Below are positions 8,367 through 15,406 of a DNA stretch of 64,000 nt, in pieces. The notes under the pieces are model-generated. The model was given only the letters and a program-made list of their open reading frames with translations. It had not been told where the DNA came from and did not search any database. This DNA is from JANQMY01 sp965227095. GTDB lineage: Bacteria; Pseudomonadota; Alphaproteobacteria; JANQMY01. Every line of letters begins with the position of its first letter. The stretch's first letter is position 1. The stretch lies in the NCBI GenBank assembly GCA_965227095.1, contig CBDDFL010000001.1:1798001-1862000 (forward strand). Reading direction: 5' to 3'. The position numbers and the translations under genes were made by a program.

Positions 8367-9240
8367 CACGTGCAGAATGAAAGTCGTTGTTTGTGTTTTG
8401 ATCTTCGACCAAGCAGTTTAGACCCGTTTCCAATAACAAGTTGTGTGTGTCCGTGGTGGAATTCGGTTTATTGATCCTGCAGATGTATCCTAGTCACGAA
8501 AAGGGCTCACCTTGATGGTCAAACGTGCAACAGACTTTTGACTGAAAAACGCGCCCGTCAAAACAAGCCGTATTCCTATGGACTTGGTCCTATCATAGAC
8601 CGAGTGCGATTATGAATTCGTCCATATTGGGTCACGTTTCTCAGCAAACAAGGTTTGTTAGGTCATCATGCGGCAAATTGAAAATCCGCATGGCGGCGGT
8701 CTGTTTCTGCCGCTGGGCACCATTGCTTTCCTAAGCGTCGATAATGTCGAACTTAATTTCCGATAAGTGTCTCGCTTTTCGTTTCGGGGCGCTGTTGGTG
8801 CCTCTGACCTTCTGATCGCAATGAAAATGCGTGATTTTAGTTTGGGCGCATACCCATCTTACTCCGATGCAAAGAATTCTTATTATCCGCATACGTCTCA
8901 AAAATATCCTTCCGTGATGTATTTGCTAGGGGTGCTTATTCGCTAGAACCCAGCTTCAGCATGGGAGATAGTTCTGCTGTTCGTGATATCTAAGGCATCA
9001 GCTAGATCGTGTTAGGCGCGCAGATGTTGGGGCATCCATCTCGATTTGGTTTATGATATGGCAGACCAAAGGACTGGCCGACAGCATTTTTCGTTGGGCA
9101 TCAGAAATTGCGATGGTGAAACAACGTTGAAATTAATTTGGTGGAAAGTAACCATACTGATGATTAAGACGATTGGTGTACCATTGTCCAAAGGTCAAAA
9201 ATTGGGCATCTGCCATTTTTTTGCGCTGCAAAAAAATAGA
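8367..9240. other. about 0.9 kb with no supportable gene
   Basis: All frames are broken by frequent stops. The only open frame of note (9046-9276, 76 codons) has no ribosome site, no recognisable motif, and runs into the promoter at 9241. Base composition is more A+T-rich than the flanking genes. It may be a decayed gene or an extended regulatory region for the nitrate locus; I see no repeat or mobile-element end in it. Confidence 0.5.
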
Positions 9241-9268
9241 TTGACACAGAAATGTGTCTGGATACTAT
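9241..9268 (+). promoter_or_regulatory. sigma-70-like promoter of the nitrate assimilation operon
   Basis: A consensus -35 box TTGACA (9241-9246) is followed after 16 bases by TACTAT (9263-9268). A perfect inverted repeat GACACA-GAAA-TGTGTC (9243-9258) overlaps the -35 box and the spacer and could be an operator. The predicted transcript starts near 9275, about 190 bases before the first gene, leaving room for a regulatory leader. I found no convincing sigma-54 (-24/-12) element. Confidence 0.55.
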
Positions 9269-9274
9269 TTCGGT

Positions 9275-9366
9275 GACTCAAGGATGAGTCTCATGTCGCT
9301 CCATTGACGGGTCGATAGTCGGAAGCGGGAACACCCCTTCCCAAAAACCGCCTCAGCGGATGAGGC
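9275..9366 (+). promoter_or_regulatory. candidate NasT (ANTAR) leader RNA with paired hairpins
   Basis: At the predicted 5' end, GACTC-AAGGAT-GAGTC (9275-9290) makes a 5-bp stem with a six-base loop carrying A at position 1 and G at position 4, the ANTAR-target signature. A second hairpin GCCTC-AGCGGAT-GAGGC (9350-9366) also starts its loop A..G, though that loop has seven bases. Between them GGAAG/CTTCC plus GGG/CCC with a bulged C (9321-9341) forms a strong extra stem. The right-hand hairpin competes with CCGC-CTCA-GCGG (9348-9359). NasT and NasS are encoded at the end of this operon. A clear downstream U-tract terminator is not seen, which lowers confidence. Confidence 0.42.
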
Positions 9367-9463
9367 ACCCCCAGGAAAATCAATTTTGTTTGCCTGTTAC
9401 AGGCCAAGACCGCATGCGCAACATGTGTTGTTCGCGGCGGCCTTAATTGGAATTGGAGAGCGC

Positions 9464-10879
9464 ATGAAACCGTTTTTGAAAATGACATCCATCGCCGCCG
9501 CATCAATATGCGCGGTCGCTTTCGCCGCAACACCGGTGACACTCACAGGTACCGTGCCCCAGGTGATGGCTGAAGAGTTAGATGTAGAAAAAGATGAGCT
9601 GAAGTTTGGCTTCATTAAGCTGACCGACATGGCCCCCCTCGCTGTCGCCTACGAGCTTGGTTACTTTGAAGAAGAGGGATTGTTCGTCACGCTCGAACCC
9701 CAAGCCAATTGGAAAGTATTGTTGGACAGGGTCATAGACGGTGAACTTGACGGTGCGCACATGCTCGCCGGTCAACCATTGGGCGCGACCATTGGATTCG
9801 GAACAAAAGCCGACGTTATCACGGCCTTTTCAATGGACCTCAACGGCAACGGTATCACGGTATCCAATGAAATTTGGGCGGAGATGAAGAAAAACATCCC
9901 CGTTCAAGAAGATGGCCGCCCGGTTCACCCAATTAAAGCGGATTATCTTAAGCCGGTGGTTGATTCCTACAGGGATCAAGGAAAACCGTTCAACATGGGC
10001 ATGGTTTTCCCGGTCAGTACGCATAACTACGAATTGCGTTACTGGCTTGCGGCGGGTGATATTCATCCCGGGTTCTACGGTCAAACGGACATCACCGGCC
10101 AGATAAAAGCGGACGCGCTGTTGTCTGTAACCCCACCGCCACAGATGCCGGCCACGTTAGAAGCCGGCACCATTTACGGATATTGCGTTGGCGAGCCATG
10201 GAACCAGCAAGCGGTCTTCAAAGGAATTGGCGTTCCTGTCATCACGGATTATCAGATCTGGAAAGACAATCCTGAGAAGGTGTTTGGTGTGTCCGCCGCC
10301 TGGGCCGAAGAAAATCCGAACACGCACCTTGCCGTCGTTAAAGCCCTTATTCGCGCTGCCATTTGGCTCGACGAGAATAACAATGCGAACCGCGTCGAAG
10401 CAGTGAAAATGTTGTCGCGTCCGGAATATGTGGGCGCCGATTTCGAAGTGATTGCAAACTCGATGACCGGTACATTCGAATTTGAGAAAGGTGACAAGCG
10501 CGAAATCCCTGACTTCAATGTGTTCTTCCGGTACTTTGCAACCTACCCCTATTATTCGGATGCAATTTGGTATCTGACGCAGATGCGCAGATGGGGCCAA
10601 ATCACCGAGAGCAAGCCCGACAGCTGGTATATGGATGTGGCGAAGAAGGTTTATCGTCCGGAAATTTACATGCAAGCGGCTCAAATGCTGATCGATGAAG
10701 GCAAAGCCAATAAGGAAGACTTTCCCTTCGGTACAGATGGCTTCAAAGACCCACAGTCAGAGTTTATCGACGAAATCACGTTCGATGGCCGGAAGCCAAA
10801 TGAATACCTTGCTCAATTCCCAATTGGATTGAAAGAGGGCGAAGTGGTGACCGACGCAGGCGAAGTCGTCACGAACTAG
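9464..10879 (+). CDS. nrtA: nitrate ABC transporter substrate-binding protein (NrtA/CmpA family)
   Basis: 471 residues. A Sec-type signal peptide (MKPFLKMTSIAAASICAVAFA) is followed by the NrtA/CmpA fold: KFGFIKLTDMAPLAVAYELG, VSTHNYELRYWLAAGDIHPG near residue 180 and YGYCVGEPWNQQAVFKGIG near 235, all typical of nitrate-binding periplasmic proteins. It captures nitrate (possibly nitrite) for the permease encoded next. The start was moved to the ATG with a GGAG site; longer frames upstream have no ribosome site. NasS at 22449 is a leaderless paralogue of this protein. A strong hairpin follows in the gap before the permease gene. Confidence 0.93.
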   Translation: MKPFLKMTSIAAASICAVAFAATPVTLTGTVPQVMAEELDVEKDELKFGFIKLTDMAPLAVAYELGYFEEEGLFVTLEPQANWKVLLDRVIDGELDGAHMLAGQPLGATIGFGTKADVITAFSMDLNGNGITVSNEIWAEMKKNIPVQEDGRPVHPIKADYLKPVVDSYRDQGKPFNMGMVFPVSTHNYELRYWLAAGDIHPGFYGQTDITGQIKADALLSVTPPPQMPATLEAGTIYGYCVGEPWNQQAVFKGIGVPVITDYQIWKDNPEKVFGVSAAWAEENPNTHLAVVKALIRAAIWLDENNNANRVEAVKMLSRPEYVGADFEVIANSMTGTFEFEKGDKREIPDFNVFFRYFATYPYYSDAIWYLTQMRRWGQITESKPDSWYMDVAKKVYRPEIYMQAAQMLIDEGKANKEDFPFGTDGFKDPQSEFIDEITFDGRKPNEYLAQFPIGLKEGEVVTDAGEVVTN

Positions 10880-10889
10880 CACCGCTGTC

Positions 10890-10921
10890 GGCGGGTTGGA
10901 ATAAAATCAAGCCAGCCCGCC
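10890..10921 (+). other. intercistronic hairpin between nrtA and nrtB
   Basis: GGCGGGTTGG and CCAGCCCGCC pair over 10 positions (one G-U in RNA) around a 12-base A-rich loop. No T-run follows, so it is not a clear terminator. A stable stem behind a binding-protein gene commonly protects the upstream mRNA and raises its yield over the membrane component; that role is inferred. Confidence 0.55.
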
Positions 10922-10972
10922 ACCCTTACGTCCTCAACGTGAAACGTAATCTGCGTTCAAAGGAAAATCGCT

Positions 10973-12145
10973 ATGTCGTCCGCGACGTCCCGAAAGATTG
11001 AAGACCAAGAGTCAATAGGTGACCCAAAGCCAGCAAGTGACGGTGGTATCGTTGCAAAACTTCCTGTTGAAGCTAAAGAACCGGCCGCAGCCAAGGTGGT
11101 AGACAAACCAACAAGCGGCCGAGGAACACAGGTCGTTCAAAGCATTACCAACGGGCTGTCAGTGGTCGGACTAGGCTTTGTCAATCCTATAATTCGCCTC
11201 GGCATGGGAGACGATCCTAAAACACAATTCGTAGAACTTTGGCGGATGCTTGGGATTCCATTAGTCGCGATTCTCGTTTTTCTCGTGGCATGGTCAGCAG
11301 GGGCATCGCAGATTAAAACCAGCCTCGGTCAAATTCCTGGCCCAGTAATGGTTTGGCAGCAATTTGAAGCGCTCATGGAGGACCATCAAGTAACGCGTGA
11401 AAAAGAGGCGGCGTTTTACCAACGTCAAGATGAACGCAACGCACGGTACATTGCTGAAGGCCGTCCGGAAAAAGTAAAGGAGCGTTCCTTTACTGGTAAG
11501 CCGACCTATATCGACCAAATTCTCACGAGCTTAAAAACGGTCTTTTTCGGGTTTGTCATAGCCACTCTTATTGCCGTGCCAATCGGAATTTTTTGCGGTC
11601 TGAGCCCCACCGTAAATGCGGCAATGAACCCTCTGATACAGGTTTTTAAGCCGGTTTCTCCTCTGGCGTGGTTGCCGATCGTCACCATCGTGGTTTCCGC
11701 CGTGTATGTGAATGCTTCCGATGCCATGCCGAAGTCTTTTCTTGTTTCGGCGATTACCGTCACCTTGTGTTCTTTATGGCCAACGTTAATCAATACGGCC
11801 CTTGGGGTTTCGTCGATCGACAAAGACTTGCTGAATGTCTCGAAGGTGCTGCAGCTCAACACTCGAGATCAGATTTTTAAACTCGTCATACCATCGTCCC
11901 TGCCGTTGATATTCACCGGTCTACGTTTGTCGTTGGGTGTTGGCTGGATGGTTCTGATCGCTGCTGAAATGCTGGCGCAAAATCCCGGGCTTGGAAAGTT
12001 CGTCTGGGATGAATTCCAGAATGGGTCGTCCTCGTCGCTTGCGCGTATCATGGTTGCGGTACTGACAATTGGTGTGATCGGGTTCTTGTTGGATCGTGCC
12101 ATGTACACGCTGCAAGCCATGTTTACCTATTCCGATAAGCGATAG
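10973..12145 (+). CDS. nrtB: nitrate ABC transporter permease
   Basis: 390 residues. The first 85 or so residues are a charged cytoplasmic tail unusual for NrtB. Then come a membrane span (LGIPLVAILVFLVAWSAGA), a charged external insert (about residues 130-175) and the BPD_transp_1 core with about five spans. The EAA loop that docks the ATPase is SKVLQLNTRDQIFKLVIPSS near residue 290. The family moves nitrate/nitrite across the inner membrane. It is larger than the 270-280-residue cyanobacterial NrtB because of the N-tail and insert. AAAGGA before the ATG supports the start. It lies 10 bases from the ATPase gene. Confidence 0.92.
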   Translation: MSSATSRKIEDQESIGDPKPASDGGIVAKLPVEAKEPAAAKVVDKPTSGRGTQVVQSITNGLSVVGLGFVNPIIRLGMGDDPKTQFVELWRMLGIPLVAILVFLVAWSAGASQIKTSLGQIPGPVMVWQQFEALMEDHQVTREKEAAFYQRQDERNARYIAEGRPEKVKERSFTGKPTYIDQILTSLKTVFFGFVIATLIAVPIGIFCGLSPTVNAAMNPLIQVFKPVSPLAWLPIVTIVVSAVYVNASDAMPKSFLVSAITVTLCSLWPTLINTALGVSSIDKDLLNVSKVLQLNTRDQIFKLVIPSSLPLIFTGLRLSLGVGWMVLIAAEMLAQNPGLGKFVWDEFQNGSSSSLARIMVAVLTIGVIGFLLDRAMYTLQAMFTYSDKR

Positions 12146-12155
12146 GGGCGGGAGC

Positions 12156-13970
12156 ATGTCTTTTCTAAAACTCAACAATGTCTCTAAGTCTTACGGATCA
12201 GGCTCCGCGCGCGAAGAAGTCTTGAATGACATCAGTCTTTCCATTGAAGAGAACGAGTTTGTGGCGATCGTCGGATTTTCGGGCAGCGGAAAAACCACAC
12301 TCATTTCTCTAATGGCCGGTCTTATTTCGCCCGACCAGGGCGATATTATTTTTGATGGCGAAGCGGTCACGGGCGCGTCGTCGGAACGAGGGGTCGTGTT
12401 CCAAAACTATTCGCTATTCGCTTGGCTATCCGTGGTCGGTAATGTGCGATTGGCCGTGGATGCGGTTTTCCCGAAAATGTCTTCTGCCGAGAAACGGCAA
12501 CATGTAGACCATTATGTCGAAATGGTCGGGTTGAGCCATGCACGCGACCGGAAACCGGCGGAATTGTCCGGCGGCATGCGCCAACGGGTGAACGTCGCGC
12601 GGGCCTTGGCCACAAAGCCAAAGATGCTCTTTCTTGATGAACCGCTGAGCGCGCTTGATGCCCTGACGCGGGCAAACCTTCAAGACGAGATTGTCGATAT
12701 CTGGAGCCAGGAGAAGAAGACAGTGGTTCTCATCACGAATGATGTTGATGAAGCCATTCTGCTGGCGGATAGAATTATTCCTCTCAACCCCGGTCCGAAT
12801 GCAACTCTTGGCCCGTCCTTTTCCATCAATATCGATCGCCCACGGGATCGTAAGGCGATGAACCACAATGATGAGTTCATTCGGTTGCGCGCTGAAGTGA
12901 CAAAATATCTGATGGATATAGGGATGACACGGCCAAGCGAAGCGAAAGGGTTGATACTGCCAAACGTAGAACCCATCACAGCAACAGAAGGTGGACTTCG
13001 GAGCGGGCTTAAAGAAGCGCGCCAGAAATATAAGAGTCGAAATTCCAATATTGTCGAGTTAAACGAAGATGTGCCGGAGCTTACCGGACCAGCAGCCGAA
13101 CATATCCAGGGAACTGCCTTAGACGAAGATGTTCCTCAAGCTGTCAAAGACGTAACGGATAAACCAACGGCGAACCCCAACAAATATCTGGAATTCTTTA
13201 AGGTTACGAAAATTTACCCAACCCCAAAGGGGCCGCTCACCGTCGTTGATGAATTTGATCTCGACTTGCGCAAGGGGGAGTTCATTTCCCTCATTGGGCA
13301 CTCCGGATGCGGAAAATCCACCGTGTTGTCGATGGCTGCGGGGCTTAACCCCATTTCCGATGGCGGTATCGTGTTGGACGGAAAGGAAATAACGGATGCC
13401 GGACCTGACCGCGGTGTGGTGTTTCAGGCGCCCAGCTTGTTTCCGTGGTTGACCGCGTATCAAAATGTCGCGCTGGGGGTGGAACGGGTATATCCCCACG
13501 CCACCTCAAAAGAGCGCAAAGAGATAATTGAATATTACCTCAACCGGGTAGGGTTGGGGGACGCGTTGCATAAACGCGCGAGCGACCTGTCTAATGGCAT
13601 GAAGCAACGAGTAGGTATTGCCCGCGCATTCGCGCTGTCGCCGAAATTGCTTTTGTTGGATGAGCCATTCGGGATGTTGGATTCCCTTACCCGTTGGGAA
13701 TTGCAAGAAGTATTGATGGATGTATGGAAGCGGACACAGGTGACAGCCATATGTGTAACGCATGATGTCGATGAAGCCATCTTGGTGGCGGACCGCGTGA
13801 TCATGATGACGAATGGTCCTCACGCGCGCGTCGGAAAAGTCATGGAAGTAGACCTTCCCCGGCCACGATCTCGCCAGGCGCTTCTCGATCATCCGGACTA
13901 TTACAAATATCGTGAACAACTTCTGACCTTCTTGGAGGAATACGAAGTCCACGACAAGAACGCTGCCTAA
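12156..13970 (+). CDS. nitrate ABC transporter ATP-binding protein, fused double ABC domain (NrtC-NrtD-like)
   Basis: 604 residues with two ABC cassettes in one chain. Cassette 1 (about 1-250) has Walker A GFSGSGKTT, signature LSGGMRQRV and Walker B MLFLDEPLSALD, but its H-loop reads VVLITNDVDEAI, with Asn where the switch His belongs. Cassette 2 (about 345-600) has GHSGCGKST, a changed signature LSNGMKQRV, LLLLDEPFGMLD and an intact VTHDVDEAI. An acidic linker of about 90 residues joins them. In cyanobacteria these are separate proteins (NrtC also has a regulatory domain, absent here). One of the two ATP sites is probably impaired. The start is the ATG behind GGGGCGGGAG. Confidence 0.93.
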   Translation: MSFLKLNNVSKSYGSGSAREEVLNDISLSIEENEFVAIVGFSGSGKTTLISLMAGLISPDQGDIIFDGEAVTGASSERGVVFQNYSLFAWLSVVGNVRLAVDAVFPKMSSAEKRQHVDHYVEMVGLSHARDRKPAELSGGMRQRVNVARALATKPKMLFLDEPLSALDALTRANLQDEIVDIWSQEKKTVVLITNDVDEAILLADRIIPLNPGPNATLGPSFSINIDRPRDRKAMNHNDEFIRLRAEVTKYLMDIGMTRPSEAKGLILPNVEPITATEGGLRSGLKEARQKYKSRNSNIVELNEDVPELTGPAAEHIQGTALDEDVPQAVKDVTDKPTANPNKYLEFFKVTKIYPTPKGPLTVVDEFDLDLRKGEFISLIGHSGCGKSTVLSMAAGLNPISDGGIVLDGKEITDAGPDRGVVFQAPSLFPWLTAYQNVALGVERVYPHATSKERKEIIEYYLNRVGLGDALHKRASDLSNGMKQRVGIARAFALSPKLLLLDEPFGMLDSLTRWELQEVLMDVWKRTQVTAICVTHDVDEAILVADRVIMMTNGPHARVGKVMEVDLPRPRSRQALLDHPDYYKYREQLLTFLEEYEVHDKNAA

Positions 13971-14040
13971 CCGGAACGGCATCGTTTCTCAATCGGGTCA
14001 ACGGCGGCCCCTTCTAGCTGCACTGATGTGGCACCGAACC

Positions 14041-14059
14041 ACGCGAGCATGCCTCGCGT
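14041..14059 (+). other. intercistronic hairpin upstream of the porin gene
   Basis: ACGCGAG-CATGC-CTCGCGT is a perfect 7-bp stem with a five-base loop, between the ATPase gene and the porin gene. No T-run follows. It could act as an mRNA processing or stability element that separates expression of the two genes. Confidence 0.5.
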
Positions 14060-14089
14060 TCGTGCCATTACTATTAGGGGTTGTTTCGC

Positions 14090-15343
14090 ATGCCTTTTAT
14101 TGAACGAAAAAAGTCGATTGCAACACTCGCGGCGCTTCTCTTCCTGTCCGCGACACCTTCGGTGAAGGCTGAAGAAGCCACCGCGCCAGGTCCAAATGAT
14201 TTCGTCAACGCGTTTAAAGAATCGAAGATTCTTTTTGACGCGCGTATCCGCTGGGAAACTGTGGATCAGGGCGGGTTTTCCAATGCAGCGAACGCAGTCA
14301 CCTATCGATTTCGGGCGGGTTTTGAAACCGGCAAGTTCTATGACACGTCGTTCTTGATCGAATTCGATCACATCCGAGATTTGATAGGCGATTTTAACAG
14401 TACGACGAACGGAAACACAGCCTTCCCTGTGGTTGCTGATCCCAATGCGACGGAGCTCAACCGCCTTCAGCTGACGAATACCTCGCTGCCGGATACAAAA
14501 ATCATCCTTGGCCGGCAGAGGATTGTCTTGGACGACGCGAGATTTGTCGGCAATGTGGGCTGGCGCCAAAACGAACAGACATTCGATGCTGTACGCGTTC
14601 AGAATACCGGAATTACCGGCCTAACCGCGGACTTCACTTATGTAGAGCAGGTGAACCGAATTTTCGGTGATGAGTCCGCGGTAGGTCGTTTTGACAGTGA
14701 GAGTGTTCTGATTAATTTGAACTATAAGACCACTGTCAATGACGTGAAAATCGGAATAACGCCGTTTGCCTACCTCCTTGATTTCAAAAATGCTTTGGCG
14801 TTGTCATCGCAGACATACGGTTTCCATCTGAGCATCAGCAAAGATTTTTGGACCTTGAAGGGGTCTTACGCCCATCAGTCAGACTGGGCTGATCAGCCAA
14901 CGGACTATAACGTCAACTACTATCATGTGAACGGGTCGGTTAAATACAAAGGGCTTGAATTCGCGGGTGGATACGAAGTCTTAGGAGGTGATGGGGCCAT
15001 CGCGTTCTCAACACCGCTCGCGACGCTGCACAAGTTCAACGGGTTTGCCGACCAATTCCTGGCGACACCGGCCAATGGTCTTCAAGATTTTTATGGCAAG
15101 ATTGGGTACGCGAAAAAGGGTGTCGGTCCATTCGCTTTACTCAAAGCCTTTGCGGTTTATCACGACTTCTCGGCCGAAAACACCAGTGGCGACTTTGGAT
15201 CAGAGATTGACGTTGTGGGCGTTGCCAAGATCAAAGGGCTAGACAATGTCACCTTCCTTGCAAAATACGCACATTTTGAATCGGATGACGGCTTTAAAAC
15301 TGACAAAGAAGTTTTTTGGCTGCAGGCAGAATTCAAATTTTAA
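14090..15343 (+). CDS. outer-membrane porin-like beta-barrel protein (alginate-export/OprD-like)
   Basis: 417 residues with a signal peptide (ERKKSIATLAALLFLSATPS, cleavage likely after VKA). The remainder is a series of alternating beta-strands rich in aromatic residues, ending with a terminal phenylalanine (WLQAEFKF), the classic outer-membrane insertion signal. ILFDARIRWETVDQGGFSNAANA and NRLQLTNTSLPDTKIILGRQ match the alginate-export/OprD-like barrel group. Set within the nitrate operon, it probably admits nitrate through the outer membrane, which is inference from context. The ATG at 14090 has GGGG nine bases upstream; a TTG three codons earlier is less likely. Confidence 0.8.
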   Translation: MPFIERKKSIATLAALLFLSATPSVKAEEATAPGPNDFVNAFKESKILFDARIRWETVDQGGFSNAANAVTYRFRAGFETGKFYDTSFLIEFDHIRDLIGDFNSTTNGNTAFPVVADPNATELNRLQLTNTSLPDTKIILGRQRIVLDDARFVGNVGWRQNEQTFDAVRVQNTGITGLTADFTYVEQVNRIFGDESAVGRFDSESVLINLNYKTTVNDVKIGITPFAYLLDFKNALALSSQTYGFHLSISKDFWTLKGSYAHQSDWADQPTDYNVNYYHVNGSVKYKGLEFAGGYEVLGGDGAIAFSTPLATLHKFNGFADQFLATPANGLQDFYGKIGYAKKGVGPFALLKAFAVYHDFSAENTSGDFGSEIDVVGVAKIKGLDNVTFLAKYAHFESDDGFKTDKEVFWLQAEFKF

Positions 15344-15362
15344 GCAAGTCTTTGCAACCCGG

Positions 15363-15383
15363 GGGCAGGGCGTGTTCCTGCCC
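15363..15383 (+). other. intercistronic hairpin between the porin gene and nirB
   Basis: GGGCAGG-GCGTGTT-CCTGCCC forms a perfect 7-bp G+C-rich stem with a seven-base loop, with no downstream T-run. It is the third such stem in this operon. Confidence 0.5.
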
Positions 15384-15406
15384 TCACATTGTTCATGGAG
15401 TTTAGG

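Noticed and set aside
9120..9240. Sigma-54 promoter for the nitrate operon
   Set aside because: No GG-N10-GC pair with acceptable flanks was seen; the sigma-70 pair at 9241 is much better.
9046..9276. 76-codon open frame before the nitrate operon
   Set aside because: No Shine-Dalgarno, no recognisable motif, and it runs through the -35/-10 promoter.
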